The notes beneath the pieces are model-generated. The model made no database searches. It was not told the origin of the DNA and saw nothing but the letters and a program-made list of their open reading frames with translations. A stretch of 64,000 nt of DNA from Microbacterium sp. 3J1 (GTDB lineage: Bacteria > Actinomycetota > Actinomycetes > Actinomycetales > Microbacteriaceae): positions 124,001 through 188,000 of the forward strand of contig NZ_CDWI01000010.1 of the NCBI RefSeq assembly GCF_001049495.1, read 5' to 3'. Positions 1 to 7,987 of this stretch are shown piece after piece (the stretch's first letter is position 1; each line of letters opens with the position of its first letter). Both the position numbers and the translations under genes were made by a program.

Positions 1-1
1 G

Positions 2-142
2 GAACCCGCCCAGGAAGCCGTCGCAGCCGTGCAGGATCGCGCGACCGAGGCGGTCGGCACGGTGAAGGACGAAGCGTCCGGCGCCGCCGACACGGTGAAG
101 GGCCAGGCTCAGCAGGCCAGGGAGAACGTCAGCGGCAGCTGA
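2..142 (+). CDS. C-terminal end of a small amphipathic protein, 5' end outside window
   Basis: An open frame enters from the left edge and stops with TGA at 140-142. The 46 visible residues are rich in Ala, Gln, Glu, Val and Lys, with repeated AVxxV/VKxxA-type heptads (TVKDEASGAADTVKGQAQ), which predicts a long amphipathic helix. This is the look of the C-terminus of DUF3618-, CsbD- or LEA-like stress proteins, which in related actinobacteria often sit beside phage-holin-like and YihY membrane proteins. The family assignment is an inference because the diagnostic N-terminal part is missing. Confidence 0.55.
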   Translation, partial: EPAQEAVAAVQDRATEAVGTVKDEASGAADTVKGQAQQARENVSGS

Positions 143-222
143 CGCCCGTGGGGGACGGGAGCGATCCCGTCCCCCACCTCACGCCCGCCCCGAAGCACCC
201 CCGTGCGAAGGAGTGATCCCCC

Positions 223-1296
223 ATGTCACAGCAGACGTCATCCCGGTCGGACCGCGACGCCCCGCATCCCGAGGACGACCAGAAGCCCGACGCCCCCACG
301 CAGCTCGAGAAGCGCTCCTGGCGCTACATCCTCGTGAAGACCATCCGCGAGTTCACGGCAGACCAGTGCGTGGATGCCGCGGCAGGCCTGACCTACTACG
401 CGGTGCTGTCCCTCTTCCCGGCGCTCATCGCCATCTTCTCGCTGCTCGGCCTGTTCGGGCAGGAGGGAGCGGCCGCGAATGCGGTGATCGGCATCCTCAG
501 CGACGTCGCGCCCGCGGACACGGTCGACGCCCTCCGCGGACCCCTCGAGCAGCTCTCCAACGCCCCCGGCGCGGGCTTCGCCCTCGTCTCCGGCATCCTG
601 CTGGCCCTGTGGTCGGCGTCCGGATATGTCGGAGCGTTCAGTCGGGCGATGAACCGCATCTACGAGATCGAGGAGGGGCGCCCCTTCTGGAAGCTCCGGC
701 CGATGCAGCTCCTCGTGACGATCATCACGGTGGTCGCGCTGACCATCGCCGCCGTCGCGCTCGTGCTCTCCGGCGACATCGCCAAGTCGATCGGCGAAGC
801 GATCGGCGTCGGCGAGTCCGTGGCCGTGGTGTGGAGCATCCTGCGCTGGCCGCTCCTCGTGTTCCTCGTCATCTTCCTCGTCGCCGTGCTCTACTACACG
901 ACCCCGAATGCGAAGCAGCCGAAGTTCAAGTGGATCAGCCTCGGCGCGGTCATCGCCATCGTCGTGCTGGCGATCGCGACCGTGGGGTTCGTCCTCTACG
1001 TCACCAACTTCTCGAATTACGAGCGCACCTACGGATCGCTCGCCGGCGTCATCGTGTTCCTGCTCTGGCTGTGGATCGCGAACCTCGCACTGCTCTTCGG
1101 AGCCGAGTTCGACGCGGAGCTCGAGCGCGGCCGTCAGCTGCAGGCCGGTATCGCGGCGGAGGAGGACATCCAGCTGCCGGCGCGCGACACCCGTCAGATC
1201 GACAAGCGCGCCGAGAAGGAGAAGAAGGACATCGATGAGGGGCGACGCATCCGTCAGGATCAGGACGCTTCGGATTCGGATCGGTCGGATCCCTGA
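223..1296 (+). CDS. YihY/virulence factor BrkB family inner-membrane protein
   Basis: A 357-residue polytopic membrane protein. The N-terminal 45 residues are hydrophilic, residues about 50-285 hold roughly six hydrophobic segments, and the C-terminal 70 residues are strongly charged. The family signature is visible near the start of the membrane domain (DAAAGLTYYAVLSLFPALIA), followed by the typical W-S-A-S-G-Y and L-L-W-L-W-I-A-N-L blocks. The ATG at 223 is preceded by GAAGGAG at about 207-213. The biochemical role of the family is not settled; the old name ribonuclease BN is wrong. It lies 80 nt behind the small amphipathic protein and ends before a strong terminator hairpin. Confidence 0.9.
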   Translation: MSQQTSSRSDRDAPHPEDDQKPDAPTQLEKRSWRYILVKTIREFTADQCVDAAAGLTYYAVLSLFPALIAIFSLLGLFGQEGAAANAVIGILSDVAPADTVDALRGPLEQLSNAPGAGFALVSGILLALWSASGYVGAFSRAMNRIYEIEEGRPFWKLRPMQLLVTIITVVALTIAAVALVLSGDIAKSIGEAIGVGESVAVVWSILRWPLLVFLVIFLVAVLYYTTPNAKQPKFKWISLGAVIAIVVLAIATVGFVLYVTNFSNYERTYGSLAGVIVFLLWLWIANLALLFGAEFDAELERGRQLQAGIAAEEDIQLPARDTRQIDKRAEKEKKDIDEGRRIRQDQDASDSDRSDP

Positions 1297-1321
1297 CGGC
1301 TCCCGCCTCGGACTCCACGAT

Positions 1322-1363
1322 GCAGAAGGGCGGTGTGCACGCGAGTGCACACCGCCCTTCTGC
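1322..1363. terminator. Bidirectional hairpin terminator between yihY and aztD
   Basis: A perfect 19-bp inverted repeat (1322-1340 pairing with 1345-1363) with a GCGA loop lies between two convergent genes. The stem contains AGAAGGG and CCCTTCT at its outer ends, so either strand can yield a stable RNA hairpin. It is well placed to stop transcription from both the YihY gene and the long azt operon. No long T run follows, as is usual in high-GC actinobacteria. Confidence 0.85.
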
Positions 1364-1378
1364 GCGCGGAGACGTCGG

Positions 1379-2581
1379 TCAGCCGACGGCCGGGGCGATC
1401 TCGTTCGGCGTGACGTCGAGCTCGACGCTCGTCAGCACCTCGCCGGTGGTGAGGTCGACCGCGTGCACGCAGTTCGCCGCGGGCTCGGTGACGTAGGCGA
1501 TGTCGCCGGCGACGACGATCGCCGGGTGCGCGTCCTGCCACTCCGCGGGGCCCTCCCACGCCTCGACCACCGGGTAGCTGTCGACGATCTCTCCGGACTC
1601 CGGGTCGAGCACATGGATCGAGCCGTCGGCGCTGAGGATGTAGGCGTTGTCGTCCGGTCCGCGCACGACGTCGCGGAAGGTGTACTCGACGCCCGCCGGC
1701 AGGTCGACCACCTCGAGCGTCTTGGCGGCGGTGTCGATCAGCGTCACGGCGTGCAGCAGGTAGCCCTCGGCATCCACGTCGTCCTTGTAGTCGCCCACCA
1801 CGATCGGGCTCGTCTCGCTCACGTAGGCGTTGCCCATGCGTCCGTACGGCTGGTCGGGGGCGCTGAGCTTGGTGATCTCGCCGTCGGCGTAGACGAGCGC
1901 GCCGTCCTCGCAGCCGAACACGACGGCCTCGTCCTTCGCGGTTCCCTCGCCGTGCACCCCGGGGCACTGGTCGGATGCCGCGATCTCCGCCCCGGAGGCG
2001 TCCTTCGCGACGATGCCGTTGCGGCCGTCCGCGTTGCCGACCGTGGTGAGGAAGGTGCCGTCCTCCAGCACGACGGACACCCCGTGATGTGCCTCCACGC
2101 CGTCGATCGTCTCGAACTCGGGCAGGGCGTCGCCGCCCAGATCGGCGGAGTCGAAGATCGTGGTGTCGCTCGTGCCGTCGGCGTAGAGCACTGTCTTGCC
2201 GGCGTGCCGCACGACGTGGCCGGGGGTGTCGGCGGTGAAGATCTCGTCGGTCAGCTCGGCGTCGTCGGTGGAGCCCGCGCCCGTGTCGAGCACCTGGAAG
2301 CCCTCGCTCATCGTGACCATGACGTGGCGGCCGTCGCCCGCCGCGTTGAGCCGCGTGAACGGCTCGGTCTCGAAGTCGCCGACCGTCTCGAGCGTCTCGC
2401 CGTCGAGCACGAGGATGCCGCCGTCGTAGGCGATCGCGACGCGTGCGCCGGCCTCGACAGGAGCCGGGGCGGCCGTGCTCGACGGGGCGTTGCCGCCGGA
2501 CGAGCACGACGCCAGGGTGACGATCGCGCCGAGGGCCGCAGCGCCGATGATCGACCGCCGCAGTGGATGGGTCTTTCGCAT
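1379..2581 (-). CDS. aztD: AztD, zinc metallochaperone lipoprotein
   Basis: A 400-residue exported beta-propeller protein that would bind zinc outside the membrane and hand it to AztC. A lipoprotein signal ends in L-A-S-C about 23 residues from the chosen start. Repeated VxxxDGxxxVLD-type blades follow, with His-containing segments typical of the AztD family: GHVVRHAGK, EAHHGVS, CPGVHGEG and DAHPAIVV, plus a Cys pair bracketing the VHGEG block. I start at the ATG at 2581 because AAAGAGG precedes it at good spacing and the signal peptide then has normal length. An in-frame GTG at 2611, which overlaps the aztC stop, is the alternative. It is the last gene of the operon and ends at the terminator hairpin at 1322-1363. 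Confidence 0.85.
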   Translation of the reverse strand: MRKTHPLRRSIIGAAALGAIVTLASCSSGGNAPSSTAAPAPVEAGARVAIAYDGGILVLDGETLETVGDFETEPFTRLNAAGDGRHVMVTMSEGFQVLDTGAGSTDDAELTDEIFTADTPGHVVRHAGKTVLYADGTSDTTIFDSADLGGDALPEFETIDGVEAHHGVSVVLEDGTFLTTVGNADGRNGIVAKDASGAEIAASDQCPGVHGEGTAKDEAVVFGCEDGALVYADGEITKLSAPDQPYGRMGNAYVSETSPIVVGDYKDDVDAEGYLLHAVTLIDTAAKTLEVVDLPAGVEYTFRDVVRGPDDNAYILSADGSIHVLDPESGEIVDSYPVVEAWEGPAEWQDAHPAIVVAGDIAYVTEPAANCVHAVDLTTGEVLTSVELDVTPNEIAPAVG

Positions 2582-2607
2582 GGATGCCTCTTTCTTCATG
2601 GGGAGCC

Positions 2608-3525
2608 TCACCGAGTGAGGCCGGTGGTGATGCGCTCGGTGTTGACGCGCATCATGGTCAGGTAGTCGGGGGCGCCGCCCTCTGCGTCGGTGAGCGACTC
2701 GGTGAACAGCTCGATGACGTCGACGTGCACGTCGGCCTCGTCGGCGAGGGCCTGCACGAGTCGATCGGGAGACGACGACTCGGCGAAGATTGCGGGCACC
2801 CCTGTCTCCTCCACTGCGGCGACGAGGTCGGCGAGATCGGATGCCGACGGTGCGGCCAACGTCGTCCCGCCGGGGATCACGGCCCCGACGACGTCGAAGT
2901 CGAAGCGCTCCGCGAGATAGCCGAAGACGTGGTGATTGGTCACGAGTGCCCGGCGCTCGTCCGGGATGCTCCCGAAGGCCGCGGTCATGTCGGCGTCGAG
3001 ATCGTCGAGGTCGGCGCGGTATGCGGCGACGCTCGACCTGAGCGCTTCCCGGTCGACGCCCTCGATCTCGCCGAGTGCCGGTTCGAGGGCGTCGACGACG
3101 TCGATCATCCGCGCGGGGTCCGTCCAGAAGTGCGAGTCCGGCATGCCCGCGGCATCGCCCTCGGCGTAGTCGAGCATGTCGATCGCCTCACCGGCCGCGA
3201 AGCTCGGGACGTCCGTCGCGCTCGCCGCGTCGAGATGCTGCTGCAGACCCTCTTCGAGTCCCAGGCCGTTGGAGACGAGCAGGTCGGCGCTGCGCAGCGT
3301 CGCCGCCTCCTGGGCGGAGATCTCGAACGAGTGCGGGTCTGCATTCGGCTTCATGAGCGTCACGACCTGCGCCTGCGCGCCGACGAGCTCGCCGACGACG
3401 TCGCCGAGGATGTTCGTCGACACCACCACGAGGGGTCGGTCATCGGTGGGCGAGGTGCAGGCGGTGAGGCAGCCGGCGACGATCGTCGCGAGGGCGAGGG
3501 TCGGGAGCATCCGAGCGGCGCGCAT
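2608..3525 (-). CDS. aztC: AztC, zinc ABC transporter substrate-binding lipoprotein
   Basis: A 305-residue cluster A-I (ZnuA-like) metal-binding lipoprotein. The signal peptide ends in L-T-A-C with the lipidated cysteine at residue 23. Zinc ligands expected in this family are visible as His65 (DPHSFE), His132 (DSHFW) and His198/199 (TNHHVFGY), with an acidic residue near 249 (FAESSSPD). The long His-rich loop of ZnuA is missing, which fits AztC-type proteins that take metal from a separate chaperone. The start is only 3 nt behind the preceding stop, so translation is probably coupled. It works with the AztB permease and AztA ATPase encoded upstream and with AztD downstream. Confidence 0.9.
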   Translation of the reverse strand: MRAARMLPTLALATIVAGCLTACTSPTDDRPLVVVSTNILGDVVGELVGAQAQVVTLMKPNADPHSFEISAQEAATLRSADLLVSNGLGLEEGLQQHLDAASATDVPSFAAGEAIDMLDYAEGDAAGMPDSHFWTDPARMIDVVDALEPALGEIEGVDREALRSSVAAYRADLDDLDADMTAAFGSIPDERRALVTNHHVFGYLAERFDFDVVGAVIPGGTTLAAPSASDLADLVAAVEETGVPAIFAESSSPDRLVQALADEADVHVDVIELFTESLTDAEGGAPDYLTMMRVNTERITTGLTR

Positions 3526-3528
3526 GCG

Positions 3529-4758
3529 TCAGCGTCCGGTCTCGGCCACGAAGGCCGGTTCGGTGGGGGTGTCGAAGGAGCGCGCGATGCGCCCGGCGTC
3601 GGCGTAGTCGATCTCGAAGAGCCGCCGTTCGGTGGGCGCGCTCAGGTAGGCGCGGTGCTGATCGGCGATGAGCACAGGCCGGGTGCCGGCTGCGAGTGAC
3701 GCGGAGACCAGCGGCTCGGTCCGGCTGAGCACCGCACCGTCGGCGCCGCTCATCACGAGCACGCTCCCGTCCTCCGCCAGGGCCAGCAGATGATCGCTCT
3801 CGTCGTCGACCGCGGTCACGCTCACCAGGGGAGCGGGCGACGGGAGCAGGGTCCACGCGCGAGAGCGGGTGTCCAGCATCCAGATGCCGTCGTCGCCCGC
3901 GAGCGCGGCGACCGTGGGGCGCCCCTCCCGATTGTCGAACTCCGTCGCTCGCGTCGCGTGGCTCCCTGGCGGGTACGGGATGCGCTCGACGCGCAGCTCG
4001 TCGTCGACGACGCTCGCGAGCAGGGCGCCGTCGCGGCACCCGATCACGGCGCCCACCCGAGTCGTGATCGTGCCGGCGGGGTCGATGCAGTCCTCCTCGA
4101 GGCCGGTGCGCTCGCCGTCGGCCGTGTAGCCGACCACGACCCCGCCACCCGTGTCATCCGCCTCGGTGAGCAGCGCGAACGACCCGATCGGGACGACGAG
4201 CCCCGCGCCCGTGCCGATGTCGAGGCGGAAGAGCTCGACGATCTCACCCTTCGACAGGGCTTCGGTGTCGAGCAGCACGGCCTCCGCGGATCCCGCGAAG
4301 AAGACGCCCGTGCCGCCGGTGGTCGACAGCGTGGTGGTCGCGACCGTGACGGGGCCCTCGCCCTCGACGGTCCCGAGCAGCGCGGGGGATGCGCGGTAGT
4401 AGTGGAAGTGATCGACGTGATCCCAGGTCCACCGGCCACTGTCGACGACGTCGATTCCGTCTGCCGTCTCGACGAACAGGTAGCGGCCGTCGGTCGTCAG
4501 TGCCGTCGGGGCGCCGGTCTCGCCGATCTCGGTGACGGTCTCGTCGAGCAGGTCCAGGTGGAAGACCCCGCCGTCGGGGTCGACGGTGGTGAGCCCGAGC
4601 TGCGGCTCGGCAACCTCCTCCGCGCCGGCGACCGCTCCGTGTCCTCCGGTGCTCGCGGTCGGAGACGGCGATGCGTCTCCTGGCGCCGAGGCGCACGAGG
4701 CGAGGGTGACGGCGAGGGCGCCGAGGAGTGCCAGGGTCGGCGTGATGGGGGAGTGCAC
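3529..4758 (-). CDS. Second AztD-like beta-propeller lipoprotein in the azt operon
   Basis: A 409-residue lipoprotein (signal ending L-A-S-C near residue 21) lying between aztB and aztC. It resembles aztD in size and layout, and shares a cysteine segment followed about 18 residues later by GCRDGALLASV (GCEDGALVYAD in AztD). It carries a His cluster (DHVDHFHYY) at about residues 120-130 that could bind zinc. The GTG start at 4758 is preceded by AAAGGA. The downstream aztC follows after 3 nt. The family relation is inferred from pattern similarity by eye; whether it is a true metallochaperone, a scaffold or a competing store is unknown. The usual azt operon has only one such gene. Confidence 0.75.
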   Translation of the reverse strand: MHSPITPTLALLGALAVTLASCASAPGDASPSPTASTGGHGAVAGAEEVAEPQLGLTTVDPDGGVFHLDLLDETVTEIGETGAPTALTTDGRYLFVETADGIDVVDSGRWTWDHVDHFHYYRASPALLGTVEGEGPVTVATTTLSTTGGTGVFFAGSAEAVLLDTEALSKGEIVELFRLDIGTGAGLVVPIGSFALLTEADDTGGGVVVGYTADGERTGLEEDCIDPAGTITTRVGAVIGCRDGALLASVVDDELRVERIPYPPGSHATRATEFDNREGRPTVAALAGDDGIWMLDTRSRAWTLLPSPAPLVSVTAVDDESDHLLALAEDGSVLVMSGADGAVLSRTEPLVSASLAAGTRPVLIADQHRAYLSAPTERRLFEIDYADAGRIARSFDTPTEPAFVAETGR

Positions 4759-4786
4759 GGGATCCTTTCGAGGGGGGGTGAGCAGG

Positions 4787-5647
4787 TCAGGCCGTCGCGA
4801 CGGACGGATGCACGCTGCGGCGTCGACGCGCGATGACCGCCCGCACGGCCCAGGAGAGGGCGGCGAGCACGATCGCGGCGGCGGTGACGGATGCGCCGGC
4901 GGCGGTGGCCGCGTACCAGGACGCGAGGAGCCCGAGGACGACGGCGGCGATGCCGAACAGACAGGCGAGCACCATCCGGCTGGGGATGCGATCGGTCCAC
5001 TGCGCGGCGGCGACGGCTGGGGCGAGCAGCAGCCCGACGACGAGCATGGACCCGACCGCCTGGTACGAGGCGACGATCGCGAGGGTGACGAGTCCGACGA
5101 GCGCCGCCTGGGCGGTTCTCGGACGAAGGCCCAGCACCGCGGCGATGCGGACGTCGAGCGAGAGCGCGACGAAGGAGCGGTGGAAGAGGGCGGCGAGGGT
5201 CACGCCCGCGGCCGCGGCGACGCCGAGCAGCACGAGATCGCCGGGGCTGATGGCGAGGATGTCGCCGAAGAGGATCGCGGTCGCGTCGGTCGCGAAGCTT
5301 CCCGAGTGGGAGATGATGATCACCCCGAGCGCCAGCATCGAGACGAACAGCAGGCCGATGCTCGTGTCGTAGGAGAGCTTCGCGCGACGTTGCAGCGCAC
5401 CGATCCCCACGCTCATCGCCACGGCGCTCACGGCGCCTCCGGCGAGGACCGGCAGCGAGAGCACGGTGGCGAGAGCGACCCCCGGCAGCATGCCGTGGGC
5501 GAGCGCCTCGCCGAGGAAGGCCATGCCGCGGATCACGACCCAGGTGCCGACGACTCCGCACAGGATCGAGACGAACGCTCCGCCCAGGAGCGCGCGCTGG
5601 ACGAAGTCGACCGCGAAGGGCGATGAGGTGAAGAGAGCGACAGGCAC
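4787..5647 (-). CDS. aztB: AztB, zinc ABC transporter permease
   Basis: A 286-residue ZnuB/ABC-3 family permease with about eight or nine hydrophobic segments. The family motif GMAFLGEALAHGMLPGVALA sits near residues 40-60 and contains the coupling region conserved in manganese/zinc permeases. A second recognisable block is SYQAVGSMLVVGLLLAPAVAA near residue 200. It forms the membrane channel through which AztA drives zinc delivered by AztC. The GTG start at 5647 lies 7 nt behind a TAGGCT box, so the mRNA may be leaderless. It is the first gene of the leftward operon, directly next to the zinc-responsive box and the divergent aztA. Confidence 0.92.
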   Translation of the reverse strand: MPVALFTSSPFAVDFVQRALLGGAFVSILCGVVGTWVVIRGMAFLGEALAHGMLPGVALATVLSLPVLAGGAVSAVAMSVGIGALQRRAKLSYDTSIGLLFVSMLALGVIIISHSGSFATDATAILFGDILAISPGDLVLLGVAAAAGVTLAALFHRSFVALSLDVRIAAVLGLRPRTAQAALVGLVTLAIVASYQAVGSMLVVGLLLAPAVAAAQWTDRIPSRMVLACLFGIAAVVLGLLASWYAATAAGASVTAAAIVLAALSWAVRAVIARRRRSVHPSVATA

Positions 5648-5654
5648 ACCGGGG

Positions 5655-5684
5655 AGCCTAGACGTAAATGAGAATGATTATCAA
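5655..5684 (-). promoter_or_regulatory. Promoter of the aztB operon
   Basis: On the minus strand TTGATA (5679-5684) and TAGGCT (5655-5660) are spaced by 18 nt, and the GTG of aztB begins 7 nt after the -10 box. The -35 box lies within the Zur-type palindrome, so repressor binding would block RNA polymerase. Inferred by inspection; no start-site data. Confidence 0.65.
5669..5683. promoter_or_regulatory. Zur-type zinc repressor box between aztA and aztB
   Basis: TGAGAATGATTATCA fits the TGANAATNATTNTCA pattern of actinobacterial Zur sites, with one mismatched base pair between the arms. It is centred between the two divergent zinc-uptake transcripts and overlaps the -35 region of each. In this family zinc-loaded Zur binds such palindromes and turns off uptake genes, so both aztA and the aztB operon should be induced by zinc starvation. 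A Fur-family iron site is the main alternative; the zinc identity of the genes argues for Zur. Confidence 0.85.
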
Positions 5685-5689
5685 ACTCG

Positions 5690-5695
5690 TATAAT
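5690..5695 (+). promoter_or_regulatory. -10 box of aztA, leaderless start
   Basis: A perfect TATAAT hexamer lies 6 nt before the ATG of aztA at 5702, and no purine-rich ribosome-binding site is present. The transcript would therefore begin at or next to the start codon. The Zur-type box ends 6 nt upstream. Confidence 0.75.
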
Positions 5696-5701
5696 GGAGT
5701 C

Positions 5702-6370
5702 ATGACTTCCCCGCCGGTCGATCAGCGAACCGCCGCCCAACTCTCAGACATCCACGTGCTGTTCGGCGGACGCGTGGCGCTGGGCGGAGTCTCGCTCGCG
5801 GCGATCCCCGGCGCGATCACGGTGATCGCCGGGCCGAACGGCGCCGGGAAATCCACTCTCCTCGAGGTGCTCGCGGGTACCCGCGAGGCGACATCCGGAG
5901 TGCGTGTGGTGTCGGCGACCATGGCCTTCATCCCCCAACGGGCGGCGATCCCGCCTCGGTTGCCGGTCACCGTGCGAGACGTCGTCACCGTCGGTGCGTG
6001 GGGTCGCATCGGTCGATGGCGACGCATGTCACCGCAGATGCGCGCTCGCGTGGATCTCACGATGGACCGGCTCGAGGTGCGCGCGCTCGCACCCCAGCCG
6101 TTCGGCGCACTGTCGGGCGGCCAGCAGCAGCGCACGCTGCTCGCCCAGGGCCTCATGCGCGGTGCCGACCTGCTGCTGCTCGACGAACCCACCACGGGCC
6201 TCGACGCCGCTAGTCGTCACCGCATCCGACGGATCATGCGGGAGGAGGCCGACCGCGGTGCCGCGCTCGTCTGCGTCTCGCATGATGAGGACGTGATCGC
6301 CGAGGCGGATCAGGTGCTCCGACTCGAAGAGGGCCGGGTCGCGGGAGAGGTGACCGCCGCCGCTCGGTAG
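5702..6370 (+). CDS. aztA: AztA, zinc ABC transporter ATP-binding protein
   Basis: A 222-residue ABC ATPase of the metal-transport family. Walker A (GPNGAGKST) is at 44-52, the ABC signature LSGGQQQR at 137-144, Walker B with LLLLDEP at 157-163, and the switch His at 194 (CVSHDED). It supplies ATP-driven force to AztB. It diverges from the other azt genes and shares their Zur-type box, which is a small departure from the head-to-tail aztABCD order. The start codon is directly behind a TATAAT box, so initiation is probably leaderless. Confidence 0.93.
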   Translation: MTSPPVDQRTAAQLSDIHVLFGGRVALGGVSLAAIPGAITVIAGPNGAGKSTLLEVLAGTREATSGVRVVSATMAFIPQRAAIPPRLPVTVRDVVTVGAWGRIGRWRRMSPQMRARVDLTMDRLEVRALAPQPFGALSGGQQQRTLLAQGLMRGADLLLLDEPTTGLDAASRHRIRRIMREEADRGAALVCVSHDEDVIAEADQVLRLEEGRVAGEVTAAAR

Positions 6371-6379
6371 AGTTCCTGC

Positions 6380-7354
6380 ATGGCTGCGACGACGGTGCTG
6401 TTCATCGGTGGAACCGGAATCATCTCCTCCGCGGCGAGCGCGCTCGCCGCACGCCGGGGCATGGAGGTGACCTTGCTGAATCGAGGGCGTTCGCGCAGAG
6501 CGCCCGCGGAGGGCGTGGAGGTTCTCACGGCCGACATCTCGGATGCCGCGGCGGTCGACGCCGCTCTCGCCGGACGGGAGTTCGACGTCGTCGCCGACAT
6601 GATCGCCTTCACCCCCGATCAGGTGCAGCGCGACATCGATCGCTTCGAAGGCCGTGCGGGGCAGTACGTGTTCATCAGCTCGGCATCCGCGTACCAGAAG
6701 CCCGTGTCCCGCCTGCCGATCACCGAGTCGACGCCCCTGCGCAACCCGTACTGGCAGTACTCCCGCGACAAGATCGCCTGCGAGGATCTGCTCGCGGCGG
6801 CCTACCGCGACCGGGGATTCCCCGTCACCGTGCTGCGACCGTCGCACACCTACGACGAGTGGACCATCCCGGCCTTCGGCGGGTGGACGGCGATCGACCG
6901 CATCCGTCGGGGTGAGGAGATCGTCGTGCACGGCGACGGCACGTCACTGTGGACGCTCACGCACTCCCGCGACTTCGCCGTCGGCTTCGTCGGGCTCCTC
7001 GGGAACCCGCTCGCCTACGGTGACACCTTTCAGATCACCAGCGACTTCGTCTACACGTGGAACGAGATCTGCGGGATCCTCGGCAGAGCGGCGGGCGCCG
7101 AACCGCGGATCCGCTATGCGACGAGCGCTGCGATCGAGGCGCTGGCCCCGGATCGCGCCGGTCAGCTCACCGGCGACATGGCGCACTCGGTGATGTTCGA
7201 CAACACGAAGATCCGGCGGCTCGTCCCGGACTTCGCCCCGGTCGTGCCGCTGCACGTCGCCGCGCGCGAGATCATCGACTGGCATGACTCGCACCCGGAG
7301 CTCCAGCAGGTCGACCCCGCGGTGAACGCGCTGTTCGACCGGCTGCTGGGCTGA
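6380..7354 (+). CDS. NAD-dependent epimerase/dehydratase (extended SDR family)
   Basis: A 324-residue protein with the Rossmann nucleotide motif GGTGIIS at residues 10-16 and an active-site block SSASAYQ followed by the YxxxK-type signature YSRDK near residue 130. The length and the C-terminal substrate-binding part fit the extended SDR class that acts on nucleotide sugars or related compounds; the substrate cannot be told. It lies 9 nt behind aztA. A TAGAGT box at 6368-6373 includes the aztA stop codon and stands 6 nt before the ATG, so the gene may have its own leaderless promoter as well as read-through from the zinc-controlled aztA promoter. Confidence 0.85.
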   Translation: MAATTVLFIGGTGIISSAASALAARRGMEVTLLNRGRSRRAPAEGVEVLTADISDAAAVDAALAGREFDVVADMIAFTPDQVQRDIDRFEGRAGQYVFISSASAYQKPVSRLPITESTPLRNPYWQYSRDKIACEDLLAAAYRDRGFPVTVLRPSHTYDEWTIPAFGGWTAIDRIRRGEEIVVHGDGTSLWTLTHSRDFAVGFVGLLGNPLAYGDTFQITSDFVYTWNEICGILGRAAGAEPRIRYATSAAIEALAPDRAGQLTGDMAHSVMFDNTKIRRLVPDFAPVVPLHVAAREIIDWHDSHPELQQVDPAVNALFDRLLG

Positions 7355-7357
7355 CCT

Positions 7358-7378
7358 CCGGGTCGGCCACCGGCCCGG
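7358..7378. terminator. Hairpin between convergent SDR and VOC genes
   Basis: Positions 7358-7366 pair with 7370-7378 (9 bp with one G-U pair and a three-base loop) right after the SDR stop codon. The gene on the other side is convergent, so the hairpin can serve both. It is followed by degenerate copies of CGGTCAGCC at 7376, 7393, 7406 and 7423 that run into the end of the VOC gene. Confidence 0.4.
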
Positions 7379-7425
7379 TCAGCCAACGCCTCCGGTCAGC
7401 CGCTCCGATCAGCCGGCGGCTCCGG

Positions 7426-7821
7426 TCAGCCGGCGGCGAGGACGGCGAGGACGTTGCCTGCGGGGTCGCGGAACCACGCGATGTCGGGGCCGCTCTCCGG
7501 GCCGCCCCGAAGGATTCCCTTGTCGTCGGTGTCGAACTCCGAGTCGTCGTAGATCTTCGTGACGACGCCCTTGCCGTTCAGCTCGTCGACGGCGGCCTCG
7601 ACGTCGTCGACGGGGAAGTTCAGGATCGTGAAGCTCGCGGGCTGATGGTTCGGCTTGGCGTACACGAGGATGGATCCGCCGTCGGAGAGCCGGAGGTCGA
7701 GGAAGCCCATGGCATTGGTCGAGACGTCCATGCCGAGGGTGTCGCCGTAGAAGGAGCGGGCGGCGTCGATGTCGTCGACGCTGAACCCGCTGAACGCATG
7801 CGTGGTCTGGAAAGCGGTCAT
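7426..7821 (-). CDS. VOC (glyoxalase/bleomycin-resistance fold) family protein
   Basis: A 131-residue single-module vicinal-oxygen-chelate protein. The N-terminal GFSVDDIDAARSFYGDTLGM block and the C-terminal WFRDPAGNVLAVL block are the hallmarks of the beta-alpha-beta-beta-beta repeats in this fold. The second half keeps the family D-P-x-G-N motif. Substrate is unknown; members range from isomerases and dioxygenases to antibiotic-binding proteins. The ATG at 7821 is preceded by CATCAT at 6-nt distance, matching the leaderless pattern seen elsewhere in the window. Confidence 0.88.
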   Translation of the reverse strand: MTAFQTTHAFSGFSVDDIDAARSFYGDTLGMDVSTNAMGFLDLRLSDGGSILVYAKPNHQPASFTILNFPVDDVEAAVDELNGKGVVTKIYDDSEFDTDDKGILRGGPESGPDIAWFRDPAGNVLAVLAAG

Positions 7822-7907
7822 GGGTTCATGATGCGCTCACTCCGGGCAGGAGTCCAGGGCATTCCGGAGCGCCGCCGTCGGGGCGATGTCGAGGGTGAGA
7901 AACCTAT

Positions 7908-7925
7908 AACTTCCAGGTGGAGGTT
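7908..7925. promoter_or_regulatory. Putative TetR operator in front of the sugar isomerase operon
   Basis: AACTTCC-N4-GGAGGTT is an imperfect palindrome located where the -35 box of the isomerase operon should be (a TAGTCT candidate -10 lies at 7931-7936). The same pattern, ACCTCC-N4-GGAAGT, occurs in front of the tetR gene at 10707-10724. Two matching sites, one at the regulator's own promoter and one at a neighbouring operon, are good evidence for a local TetR regulon. Confidence 0.7.
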
Positions 7926-7987
7926 TCTGCTAGTCTGGCGGCGGGCGTCATCGTCTGCGCCGTCTCGCACAATGAAGGAAGGTCAAC

